Source of the DNA: CAWCPR01 sp963797475
GTDB lineage: Bacteria > Chloroflexota > Anaerolineae > Anaerolineales > UBA4823
Direction: 5' to 3'
Assembly: GCA_963797475.1 (NCBI GenBank)
Contig: CAWCPR010000001.1
Location: 868,001-932,000 of the forward strand
DNA: 64,000 nucleotides
A program made the translations under genes and the position numbers. Every line of letters begins with the position of its first letter. The stretch's first letter is position 1. Shown here piece after piece: positions 19,176-27,921 of this stretch. The notes below the pieces were generated by a model, which did no database searches, had not been told where the DNA came from, and was given only the letters and a program-made list of their open reading frames with translations.

Positions 19176-19961
19176 TCAGCGCACATCAACCGAACCAACC
19201 CCGGTCTGGATATCAAGATCCACTTTGTTGGGGGCGCGATCATAATCCGGGGACTGGTAAGTATCACCCAGCATTGGAAAACGGGCGGTATCCACATTGA
19301 TGCTGGCCAGGCCGCCGCGGGCCCGGATGCGCGCCGCCACGCCCGATGGAACCCGCAGGAGGACCGATGCTACACCCGTCTCGATATCGACTCGGGTAAA
19401 TCCAGCGTTATCCGGGAGAGTGATCTCCGTATGGCTGGCTCCGGATTTCAAGCGCAAATCGCCGACACGCAAACCCGTCAAGTCAACCCGCGATTCACTT
19501 GCGCCAGTTTCCAGGTCGAGCTCCAGCGGAATTTCCTTCGCCAGACTAAAGGTCCAGTCCAGGGAATCCGGTCCCCAGAAAAAGGGGTAGAACTGGGCCG
19601 GGACGCTCAAATTGACATTCAGCAGGTCGCCCTCACGGCGCTTATCGACATTCAACCCTCCGCCAAATGTCCCCTGCAGCAGGTTCTCCACATCCGCGCC
19701 TGCCCGGATCACCATCCGTCCGGCGCCATGGCGAGCTCGCACGCGGGCGCGGCTGGCCCCTTCCAAACCGATCGCCACGTTCTCCGCTTGGACCGAACGA
19801 CGAAATACCCTGCCCCACAGCACCCAGGCGCCTAGTGCGATCAAAAATAACGGCCAAAGCAATCCCCACACATCTGCCTGGAGAATGCCCAGGTTGGAGA
19901 GTAACAGCACACCGCCTGCCAGGACCAGGATGAACCCCCAGAAAATCGAGTTTCTATTCAT
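19176..19961 (-). CDS. Membrane-anchored toast-rack/LiaF-like protein
   Basis: A 261-aa protein. Two hydrophobic segments at residues 1-50 (FWGFILVLAGGVLLLSNLG, LLWPLFLIALGAWVLWG) match the LiaF-type membrane unit. A beta-rich domain follows with repeated strands (LELDLETGASESRVDLTGL, LRLKSGASHTEITLP, VDIETGVASVLLRVPSG). It resembles the LiaF-like gene at 15.7-16.8 kb and may be a paralogue. GGAGG precedes the ATG. The downstream strand has T-rich sequence but no clear hairpin. Confidence 0.83.
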   Translation of the reverse strand: MNRNSIFWGFILVLAGGVLLLSNLGILQADVWGLLWPLFLIALGAWVLWGRVFRRSVQAENVAIGLEGASRARVRARHGAGRMVIRAGADVENLLQGTFGGGLNVDKRREGDLLNVNLSVPAQFYPFFWGPDSLDWTFSLAKEIPLELDLETGASESRVDLTGLRVGDLRLKSGASHTEITLPDNAGFTRVDIETGVASVLLRVPSGVAARIRARGGLASINVDTARFPMLGDTYQSPDYDRAPNKVDLDIQTGVGSVDVR

Positions 19962-20051
19962 AGGAAAATCCCTCCGCGTAGATTACGACACCCTTGTTAA
20001 TAATACGCCTTCGAGCATAAAAAGTTGCGCAGCAATCCCGGCCCGATTCGT

Positions 20052-21029
20052 TTAGTTTGAATTTCGTTCGCGCTCGAATGCGATCACTCGCTTTAAAATA
20101 TCCTCCAGGTTGTAGCGCGGGCGGTATTCGATCAAAGCGGAAATCTTGTCAATGGACGGGACGCGCCGGCGCATATCTTCAAATCCTGGGGCATAAGCCT
20201 GGTCATACGGCACGTATAAGATCTCAGATGAGCTGCCGGTCAAGGCAAGCACCTGGCTGGCAAGCTCTTTAATTGTGACTTCTTCCGTAGAGCCGATATT
20301 AAAGACCTGCCCGACAGCGTCCGGGTTACCGGCCAATTTGGTGATGGCGTCGACAACATCGGCGACATCCGCAAAACAGCGCGATTGTTGCCCATCGCCG
20401 TAAACGGTTAACGGCTCATTTCTCAAGGCCTGGCGCACGAAGCGCGGCACAACCATGCCGTAGCGCCCGGTCTGGCGCGGGCCGACCGTGTTAAAAAAGC
20501 GCATGATCACCACCGGAAGGCCGAATTGGGTGTGGTAGGCCTGCCCGAGAAATTCGTCGACCGCCTTGGAGGTCGCGTACGCCCAGCGGCTGTGGGTAGT
20601 CGAGCCCATCAAGCGGTCGTCATCTTCGCAGAACGGCACCTTGACGCCTTTTCCGTAAACCTCAGAAGTCGAAGCGATCAGCACTTTGCAGCCATAGCGA
20701 TTGGCAGTGGTCAACACCGCTTCGGTGCCCATGATGTTCGTGATGATCGTCCGCACAGGGTCCTCAACAATCAGCTTCACACCAACGGCTGCCGCCAGGT
20801 GGATGAGCAGGTCCGCCTCGCTCGTCAACCGGTCGAGAACCTGATTGTTCATGATGGTCTCCCGCACGAATTGAAAATTCGGCAATGGGAGCAGGTGGGA
20901 GATATTCTCCAACTTGCCGGTAGAAAGATCGTCGATAGCGACAACATCGAAGCCTTGATGGACCAAAAGCTCGCACAAATGACTGCCGATGAAACCAGCC
21001 CCGCCCGTGACCAGCACTTTTTCCTTCAA
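20052..21029 (-). CDS. NAD-dependent sugar epimerase/dehydratase (extended SDR)
   Basis: A 325-aa extended short-chain dehydrogenase. The Rossmann motif is TGGAGFIGSHL (residues 8-18) and the catalytic pair is in RWAYATSKAVDEF (Tyr-x3-Lys), with a Ser/Thr in ASTSEVYGKG and RFFNTVGPRQTGRYG downstream. This is the UDP-glucose 4-epimerase / UDP-glucuronate decarboxylase group; the exact sugar is not decidable. The TTG start has GAGGAG 7 bases upstream. Neighbours (polymerase-like and acyltransferase genes) point to polysaccharide precursor synthesis. Confidence 0.9.
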   Translation of the reverse strand: MKEKVLVTGGAGFIGSHLCELLVHQGFDVVAIDDLSTGKLENISHLLPLPNFQFVRETIMNNQVLDRLTSEADLLIHLAAAVGVKLIVEDPVRTIITNIMGTEAVLTTANRYGCKVLIASTSEVYGKGVKVPFCEDDDRLMGSTTHSRWAYATSKAVDEFLGQAYHTQFGLPVVIMRFFNTVGPRQTGRYGMVVPRFVRQALRNEPLTVYGDGQQSRCFADVADVVDAITKLAGNPDAVGQVFNIGSTEEVTIKELASQVLALTGSSSEILYVPYDQAYAPGFEDMRRRVPSIDKISALIEYRPRYNLEDILKRVIAFERERNSN

Positions 21030-21121
21030 TTTTTCACTCCTCGGATGGAATTTCTTAACTATTGGAAATAATCTAAATTGCGCTGCAGACAGATGCTTTT
21101 ATGTCTGCGCCAACCCGACCC

Positions 21122-23056
21122 TTATTTGGGAAGCAGCGCTTCCGCCCGTTTTTTCCAGTAGGCGGCATCCTGATTGGATGGATCAATCAAGAGGATCGTT
21201 TCAAGCGTGTCCAGCGACCGGCGGTAATCGTGGAATGAATTGGGGGGCACCCCGGTCCAATAGCGGTACCAAAACTCGCCCCAAAGGTGGTCTTCCGCCC
21301 AACGCAGCCCGCGCACAGCATCTGCGGCTTGTTGGTCTTCGCCAATGGGTATCAATGCGTCGGCGAGCAGCAGGCGGGTCGAGCCATCCCGGCTGCCGGA
21401 ATCCCAGGCGGTTTGAATGTAATTAAGGGCGGCCGGATAATCGCCGCGGCTCATGGTTATCTCGGTCAGGCGCTGAAGCGCGGTCAGATTATTCGGATCC
21501 CAGGCCAAAGCCCGCTGGAAGTTATTTTCCGCTGCGCTCAGGTCGGTGGTGCGGCGAATGGTGTCCAGGGTTGGATCGGCGAAGCGATCCGGATCATAGC
21601 GCGACAGCACAGTGCGAGACTGCAGGACCGCGCCGATATTCGCGTAGAATTGTCCGATCAAGGGGCGGTGAAACAGGATCGCGCCCAATAGCAGCACGCC
21701 AACCGCCATCCAGGCGAAGATTTTTCGGGTGCGAAAATTCTGGCGCTGCCCGCTGGGCTTTGTTGCAGCCAGCAAATAAGCGAACCCGGTCAGAACGCCC
21801 ACCAGGGGAAGTGTGCGCTTTACATAGAATACCACATCCACCATTCCATGCACCGTCGCGATCAGCAGCGCAGCACAGCCAGCCCAGCCTATGGCGGATG
21901 TGAACCCGGATCGATGCTCGCTAGCCAGAGAGTCCAGCCCTCGCCACGCGCCAGCTAAAAAGAAGACACCCATCCAAACCAGGGAAACCAGGCCCAGAAT
22001 TCCCTGTTCAAACCAGACTTCCAGGAATATGTTGTGAAAGTGTTCGTGAAACGGCACATTGATCAAAATGCCATAGATCGCGTACACCAACCGGAAGGTC
22101 ATTAACCCGCTGCCTATGAACAGATAATCCGGGATCAAGTGCAGCCCCTCGCGCCACAGGGTCAAGCGGCTGTAAAGGGAGCCATTTGGATCCGGGATCT
22201 GCCCCATCAGGCGATCCAGGTTGCCACTGGCAATAATTCCCCCTACCACAGAAACACCCAGGATGGCGATCACCGTCCAAAAGATCTTTTTACGCCTTGG
22301 CGGGGAGAACCAGCGGCGCTGCACCCAGGCCAACCCGCCTAAACCGGCGGCAGTCATAACGCCCAGCCAGGCGCCGCGGCTGCTGGTGAGGATGAGGCTG
22401 ACCAGGATCAAAGCGCTTAAACCGGCATAGAACAGGACGGACCGGCGCCTCTCGCCCCGGTGGGCCTCCCACAGGAGCGCCAGGCCAAATGGCAATGCGA
22501 CCGCCAGCGTTCCCGCGGCGACATTTACCTGAACAGCGGGGCCGGGCAGCACGGCCATGTGTGCGTTCAGCCAGCGGCCGGCTGCATTCAACGGCGTAAA
22601 CTTGACCGCATCGCCGCTGAAATCATGACGTAAAGGCCAGTACAGGGCCAGCCCAGAGGCTGCCAGCAGAAAAATACTTGCGACCCAGCGCTGGACCTGT
22701 TCGGAGCTGAGGACAATGGCATAAAACAACACGGACGCCGCTAACAACCGAGCGAACTGCAATGCAGCCGGTCTCGGATCGTAAGCCGCCCAGACCGCGA
22801 CGCCGGCGCTGAAGAGGGTCAACACCCAGGGGATTTCCAGGCCGGTGCGTAGAAAGGGGCTGCCGCTGCGAGCAAAGCTCAACCCAAGGGCAGCGACCAA
22901 CAGCCCCGCAGCCAGGATCACCCACGGTTGAAAATGTTCTGAAACAGTCAAAATACCGAGGGCCGCCAGCAAAAGCGCCCAAATAATCCCTTGCTGGCTC
23001 TGCGCCTGACCGGCTCTGGCTTGTATCCTGGAATCTCTATTCGCCCTGGTGTACAC
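21122..23056 (-). CDS. O-antigen ligase / Wzy-like membrane protein with C-terminal TPR-like region
   Basis: A 644-aa protein with about ten to twelve membrane segments over residues 25-440. An external loop carries the Wzy_C (O-antigen ligase) type motif SRGAWLGV, and a later loop has HEHFHNIFLEVWFEQGILG with the conserved His. Residues 490-644 are soluble and helical, with TPR-like patterns (NFQRALAWDPNNLTALQRL, ALNYIQTAWDSGS). It probably polymerises or ligates polysaccharide. A GTG start is used. The acyltransferase gene ends 20 bases before it. Confidence 0.85.
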   Translation of the reverse strand: MYTRANRDSRIQARAGQAQSQQGIIWALLLAALGILTVSEHFQPWVILAAGLLVAALGLSFARSGSPFLRTGLEIPWVLTLFSAGVAVWAAYDPRPAALQFARLLAASVLFYAIVLSSEQVQRWVASIFLLAASGLALYWPLRHDFSGDAVKFTPLNAAGRWLNAHMAVLPGPAVQVNVAAGTLAVALPFGLALLWEAHRGERRRSVLFYAGLSALILVSLILTSSRGAWLGVMTAAGLGGLAWVQRRWFSPPRRKKIFWTVIAILGVSVVGGIIASGNLDRLMGQIPDPNGSLYSRLTLWREGLHLIPDYLFIGSGLMTFRLVYAIYGILINVPFHEHFHNIFLEVWFEQGILGLVSLVWMGVFFLAGAWRGLDSLASEHRSGFTSAIGWAGCAALLIATVHGMVDVVFYVKRTLPLVGVLTGFAYLLAATKPSGQRQNFRTRKIFAWMAVGVLLLGAILFHRPLIGQFYANIGAVLQSRTVLSRYDPDRFADPTLDTIRRTTDLSAAENNFQRALAWDPNNLTALQRLTEITMSRGDYPAALNYIQTAWDSGSRDGSTRLLLADALIPIGEDQQAADAVRGLRWAEDHLWGEFWYRYWTGVPPNSFHDYRRSLDTLETILLIDPSNQDAAYWKKRAEALLPK

Positions 23057-23076
23057 GACTTACAATATCCCCATCG

Positions 23077-23811
23077 TCAAAAGAAAATTTCTCCGCGCTC
23101 GCTCTTCCAGGTCCCGTCGATCTCGCGCAGGACCTGGGCTGGTACGCCCCCGACAATGGTGTGCGGCGGCACGTTTTTTGTAACGACCGCTCCGGCTGCG
23201 ACGACCGCCCCCTTGCCGATATGCACGCCATCAGTCACAACCGCATTGGCTCCCAACCAGACATCGTCCTCGACGACAATCCCTTGAGCGGTGATCCCTT
23301 GCTCGACAAAAGGCCGGCCCGGATCATCCACGACGTGGTTCACGGCGATCAACTGCGTCATCGGCGAAGTATATACCCGATCTCCGATCGTCACACCACC
23401 CTGGCCTCGAATGACGCTGTACTCGCCAATCAGGCTGTCGCGGCCAATCCGGATTCCGGCGTGCGGGAGGCTGCGAAAGTTATACACGTGCAGTACGGCG
23501 CCATGCATCACCAGGGTGTTCTCACCGATCTCGACGCCCGCCGGGCAGGCATGAATGTATACGCCCTCATCCAGATAACTGCCTTTGCCCAGGTGAATTT
23601 GATCGGCGAAGCGTAAGCGCACGTTTCGTTCAATAGCCGCCAGACCATCCATTTGTAAGATCAAGCGATAAAGGACGGCGCGCAGGCCGATGCCGATTAA
23701 TGTAGGCACCCAGCCCACCAACGCCATCAAGGTTTGTTCCAAAAGGTAACGACCTGTAGAGCTGGCCTGGCGGGATAAATAAAGGCTCAGTTGGGACGGG
23801 TCGCGTGTCAC
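23077..23811 (-). CDS. Left-handed beta-helix (hexapeptide) acyltransferase
   Basis: A 244-aa protein with many hexapeptide repeats from about residue 75 onward (IGENTLVMHGAVLHVYN, IGDRVYTSPM, GIVVEDDVWLGANAVVTDG, IGKGAVVAAGAVVTKNVPP), ending in the family-typical GVPAQVLREI. The His in AVNHVVDDP is a likely catalytic residue. CysE/maltose-acetyltransferase relatives of this type add acetyl groups to sugars. The GTG start has GGAGG 5 bases upstream. It lies just before the polymerase-like gene, so acetylation of a polysaccharide is the simplest reading. Confidence 0.88.
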   Translation of the reverse strand: MTRDPSQLSLYLSRQASSTGRYLLEQTLMALVGWVPTLIGIGLRAVLYRLILQMDGLAAIERNVRLRFADQIHLGKGSYLDEGVYIHACPAGVEIGENTLVMHGAVLHVYNFRSLPHAGIRIGRDSLIGEYSVIRGQGGVTIGDRVYTSPMTQLIAVNHVVDDPGRPFVEQGITAQGIVVEDDVWLGANAVVTDGVHIGKGAVVAAGAVVTKNVPPHTIVGGVPAQVLREIDGTWKSERGEIFF

Positions 23812-23870
23812 GCAAGCCTCCTCAACATTTCAAAACCAGCCGTCTGTGGTTGTACTAAGGTCTGCATTTC

Positions 23871-24848
23871 TCATGCCGGTTCCTCCCAAAGTTCCGCCAG
23901 AAATTTCAGCTTTGCTGTGCTTTGGAAACTTTCACCGCCTTCGTGGTGATTGTAAGGCCATATTTTGATCTGTTTCGGGCCATTGTAGTGGTTATAGGCA
24001 GCAAAAACTGTGGAAGGCGGGCACACATCGTCCATCAAGCCTACCGAGAAAAGCGCCGGACTACTAGCCCTCGCAGCAAAGTGAACCCCATCGAAATAAG
24101 CCAGGGTACGAAAGACCGTATCGATCTTATCTCTGTGGATCTGGCAATATTCTGAGATTTCCTGGTAAGGGAGCGCGTCCGTGATCTCCGTCGCCCGGCG
24201 GAAGTGGCACAAGAAGGGTACATCCGGCAAAACCGCGGACACATCCGGAACCAGCCCTGCGACTGCCAGGGCGATCCCGCCTCCCTGGCTGCCCCCCGTA
24301 AGCGCCACTCGCTGTGGGTTAACGATTGGGTGAGCGCGAGCAGCCTCAACCGCCCGGACCGCATCCGCGAAAATACGCCGGTAATAATATGCGCTGGGGT
24401 TAAGGATGCCGCGGGTCATAAACCCGGGATAGTGCGGGTTGGCGCCATCCGTCTCATAGTCAGGCGTGTCGCCGGATCGCCAGGCGCTGCCCTGCCCGCG
24501 AGTATCCATCACCAAATGGGCATACCCGGCGGCGCTCCACAGTAACCAATCCAAAGGCATGCCGCGGCCGCCGCCATAACCGATATACTCAACGACGCAA
24601 GGCAGCCGGCCTGTATCTCCCTTCGGGTGAAAAAACCAACCCTTGATCCGTTGGCCTGCATACCCATTGAAAGTGACATCATACAAGTCGATCAGCTTCA
24701 ACTCGCTTTCCACCGCCTCAAAACGAGCCTCCAGCGGGAATTGGCGCGTCTCTGCCAATGTTTTTGACCAAAACTCATCAAAATCTGGGGGTTCCATCCT
24801 TTCCGGAAGATAGGTTTGCAATTGCTCAAGTGGAAGATCGAAATACAT
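23871..24848 (-). CDS. Acetyl xylan esterase / cephalosporin-C deacetylase family hydrolase
   Basis: A 325-aa cytosolic alpha/beta hydrolase of the AXE1 family. The nucleophile Ser is in TGGSQGGGIALA, the acid Asp in SVGLMDDVCPPST, and the His in YNHHEGGE. The family-typical stretch RGQGSAWRSGDTPDY is present. These enzymes remove acetyl groups from oligosaccharides and related compounds. GGAGGGATGGC precedes the ATG. No carbohydrate-binding domain or signal peptide is visible. Confidence 0.93.
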   Translation of the reverse strand: MYFDLPLEQLQTYLPERMEPPDFDEFWSKTLAETRQFPLEARFEAVESELKLIDLYDVTFNGYAGQRIKGWFFHPKGDTGRLPCVVEYIGYGGGRGMPLDWLLWSAAGYAHLVMDTRGQGSAWRSGDTPDYETDGANPHYPGFMTRGILNPSAYYYRRIFADAVRAVEAARAHPIVNPQRVALTGGSQGGGIALAVAGLVPDVSAVLPDVPFLCHFRRATEITDALPYQEISEYCQIHRDKIDTVFRTLAYFDGVHFAARASSPALFSVGLMDDVCPPSTVFAAYNHYNGPKQIKIWPYNHHEGGESFQSTAKLKFLAELWEEPA

Positions 24849-25017
24849 GCCATCCCTCCAGAATTTCTACGCAATTCTCCGGTCGCTTCGGCTTTGAAGA
24901 ATCACCGGATCGGATCGCAATAACCCTCAATTTATGTTGTAAACCATTACCGCCGGTTCACCAAATAATCTTACCAGTAGATCGGATTCTTTTCTATAAG
25001 AATTCCCTCTTTCCCGG

Positions 25018-25023
25018 TATAAT
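25018..25023 (+). promoter_or_regulatory. Possible -10 box for the P-type ATPase operon
   Basis: TATAAT lies 108 bases before the ATPase start, in a 283-bp gap between divergent genes. No convincing -35 box precedes it. Nothing else recognisable was found in the gap. Confidence 0.27.
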
Positions 25024-25131
25024 CCCCGGGTACTTACAACGGTTGATTCCTGCAGCGAATCTTCTGATTTCCACAAACCTCTTCTATCTTTTGGATGGCT
25101 GGGTGAGGGGATCAGGAACGGGATATTAGAT

Positions 25132-27921
25132 ATGAGCGATTGGCACGAGTTACCTGCCCAGCAAGCTCTCGACCAATTAAATAGCGATCTCCAACATGGG
25201 TTGGATCCTTCCGAAGCAGCTCAGCGGCTGGAAAAATACGGCTCAAACGAGTTGATCGAGCGCGGCGTCAAAAGCCCTTGGAAAATCCTTTTGGAACAAT
25301 TCTCCGAGACCATGGTTGTGATCCTTATCATCTCAGCCATCATATCTGGCTTCCTGGGCGATATTAAGGACACGGTCGCCATTATTGCGATTGTGATCAT
25401 CAATGCACTGCTCGGATTCCGGCAGGAATACCAGGCAGAGCGGGCTATGGCGGCCTTAAAGAAACTGGCTGTACCAACCGTGCGCGTCCGGCGTGGAGGC
25501 CACATCCAGGAGATCTCCGCACGCGAGTTAGTCCCCGGCGATATCATCATTCTTGAAGCAGGGAATACCATCCCGTCCGATGGACGCTTGCTCGAAAGCG
25601 CCAATCTGCGCATCCAGGAATCAGCCCTGACCGGGGAATCTGAACCCGTGTCGAAACAGTCAGTCGTGCTAAGCCAGGCTGATTTGCCCCTGGCAGAACG
25701 GCATAACATGGTTTACATGGGCACAACCGTCACCTATGGTCGCGGCCAGGCGGTTGTCACCGAGACAGGAATGAACACACAATTGGGCGGAATCGCCGAG
25801 CTGATGCAGACCACGGGCCAGGAGAAAACCCCGCTGCAGCGCCGTCTGGACCAGTTGGGCAAGGGCCTGGCGCTGGCGGCCCTGGCGCTGGTCGCGATTG
25901 TGTTCCTTCTCGGCCTGCTGCGCGGCGAAGATGTAAAGATACTTTTCCTAACTTCGATCAGCATCGCCGTGGCTGCGGTCCCGGAAGGCCTGCCGGCGGT
26001 TGTCACGATCGCGCTCGCCCTGGGGGCGCGCCGCATGCTCAAGCGGCAGGCATTGATCCGTAAGCTGCCGGCGGTTGAAACGCTCGGATCGGTAACTGTC
26101 ATCTGCTCGGATAAGACCGGGACCCTGACTGAAAACCGAATGACGGTCACCATCCTGGATGTGGCCGACCACAGGCTCGACCTGGTACAGGAATCCGACA
26201 CGATCCCGATTCGTGGTCCGGATGCGCCTTGCATCGACCCTAACCCTGACGCAGAGCAGGTTGAATTGTTGCGCGACCACCCCGCTTTAACGCTGCTGCT
26301 GGCAGGCGGCTGTCTGTGCAACGACGCCATCCTGGAATGCGATCCGGAGGAGTCCAGGAATATTCTCATCATCGGGGATCCCACCGAAGGCGCGCTGGTG
26401 GTTGCTGCCGCCCGCATGGGATTGGATAAAGATGCATTAGAAGACACTTTTCCGCGCATCGCAGAAGCGCCCTTTGATTCAGAGCGCAAGCGCATGACCA
26501 CCGTCCACAAAATGCCCGCCAGCGAAGACGAGGTCCCCCAGGCTTATCAGTCGATTTGGGATTGGGAGGGTTGGGCTGGCAGGCTGGATTTTGTCTCTTT
26601 CACGAAAGGGGCTGTCGATGGCCTGCTGGAGGTTTGCTCCCAGGTGTGGGTGAACGATCACAGCGAGCCGATGAGTGCGGAATGGCTTCGTCGAATTGAG
26701 GCTGGCAATGAGCGCCTGGCCCAGCGAGGCATGCGTATCCTGGGTGTTGCCTGCCGGGCATTCGAAGCGGTCCCTGAAGACCCAGGCGCTGAAAGTCTGG
26801 AACAGGAATTGGTCTTTGTAGGCCTGGCTGGGATGATCGACCCGGCGCGTCCGGAAGTGAAAAACGCTGTCGGTACCTGCCGCACCGCCGGCATCCGCCC
26901 GATTATGATCACAGGCGATCACCCGCTCACCGCCCGCTATATCGCCAGCGAGCTGGGCATTTCTACGAACGGTAAAGTTTACACCGGTCAGGACCTGGAA
27001 AAATTGGAGATGGGCGCGTTGGAAGAGGCCGTTTCCGAGACCTCGGTATACGCCCGTGTTTCTCCTGAAGATAAGCTCAAGATCGTTCAAGCGCTGCAAA
27101 ATCTCGGGCATATCGTCGCCATGACCGGCGACGGGGTTAATGACGCGCCTGCCTTACGCAAGGCGGATATCGGCGTGGCCATGGGCATCACCGGGACGGA
27201 CGTTTCCAAAGAAGCAGCCGACATGGTCCTGCTCAACGATAATTTCGCCACCATCGTCGCTGCAGTCGAAGAGGGGCGCGTTATTTACGATAATATCCGC
27301 AAGTTCATCCAATACACGTTAAGCAGCAATACCGGAGAAATCTGGGTGATGCTTTTAGCGCCTTTCCTGGGGATGCCACTGCCCTTGCTCCCTTTGCAGA
27401 TCCTTTGGATCAACCTGGTGACCGATGGTCTGCCCGGCCTGGCCCTAGGCGTTGAGAAAGGGGAGAGAAACACCATGAGCCGCCCGCCTTACCCGCCAAA
27501 CGAGAATATCTTCGCCCGTGGTCTGGGGAAAAACATCTTATGGATCGGATTATTGATGGGATTCATTTCCCTGGGGGCAGGCTGGTGGTATTGGCGTTTG
27601 GGCAACCCAATCTGGCAGACGATGGTCTTTACCACCCTGACGCTCTCGGAGATGGGTTACGTCCTGAGCATTCGCTCCAATCAGGATTCACTATTCACGA
27701 TCGGTCTTTTTAGCAACCGGGCGATGTCAGGCGCGGTCAGCCTGACAATTCTTCTTCAGTTCGCGGTGATTTACATCCCCTTCTTACAGAGTTTGTTCAA
27801 AACCACTCCGCTTCCGGTGGGAGACCTGCTGTTTGCGATCCTCTTAAGTACGGTCATCTTCTGGGCGGTGGAATTTCAAAAGTGGTTGTCCCGCCGTAAG
27901 CTGCGCCAGGTTGTCTCATGA
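25132..27921 (+). CDS. P2A-type cation ATPase, probably Ca2+
   Basis: A 929-aa membrane pump. Marks in order: cation-ATPase N domain (KYGSNELIERG), PGD, LTGESEPVSKQ, M4 with PEGLPAVV, phosphorylation site SDKTGTLTENRM, KGAVDGLLE nucleotide region, MITGDHPLTA and MTGDGVNDAPAL. M5-M6 carry NTGEIW and NLVTDGLPG, which match the SERCA residues N768/E771 and N796/T799/D800, while M4 has the E309 equivalent. Both Ca2+ sites thus look intact; Mn2+ is also possible. Its stop overlaps the start of the ParB-fold/stress gene by four bases (ATGA), so the two are translated together. Confidence 0.94.
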   Translation: MSDWHELPAQQALDQLNSDLQHGLDPSEAAQRLEKYGSNELIERGVKSPWKILLEQFSETMVVILIISAIISGFLGDIKDTVAIIAIVIINALLGFRQEYQAERAMAALKKLAVPTVRVRRGGHIQEISARELVPGDIIILEAGNTIPSDGRLLESANLRIQESALTGESEPVSKQSVVLSQADLPLAERHNMVYMGTTVTYGRGQAVVTETGMNTQLGGIAELMQTTGQEKTPLQRRLDQLGKGLALAALALVAIVFLLGLLRGEDVKILFLTSISIAVAAVPEGLPAVVTIALALGARRMLKRQALIRKLPAVETLGSVTVICSDKTGTLTENRMTVTILDVADHRLDLVQESDTIPIRGPDAPCIDPNPDAEQVELLRDHPALTLLLAGGCLCNDAILECDPEESRNILIIGDPTEGALVVAAARMGLDKDALEDTFPRIAEAPFDSERKRMTTVHKMPASEDEVPQAYQSIWDWEGWAGRLDFVSFTKGAVDGLLEVCSQVWVNDHSEPMSAEWLRRIEAGNERLAQRGMRILGVACRAFEAVPEDPGAESLEQELVFVGLAGMIDPARPEVKNAVGTCRTAGIRPIMITGDHPLTARYIASELGISTNGKVYTGQDLEKLEMGALEEAVSETSVYARVSPEDKLKIVQALQNLGHIVAMTGDGVNDAPALRKADIGVAMGITGTDVSKEAADMVLLNDNFATIVAAVEEGRVIYDNIRKFIQYTLSSNTGEIWVMLLAPFLGMPLPLLPLQILWINLVTDGLPGLALGVEKGERNTMSRPPYPPNENIFARGLGKNILWIGLLMGFISLGAGWWYWRLGNPIWQTMVFTTLTLSEMGYVLSIRSNQDSLFTIGLFSNRAMSGAVSLTILLQFAVIYIPFLQSLFKTTPLPVGDLLFAILLSTVIFWAVEFQKWLSRRKLRQVVS

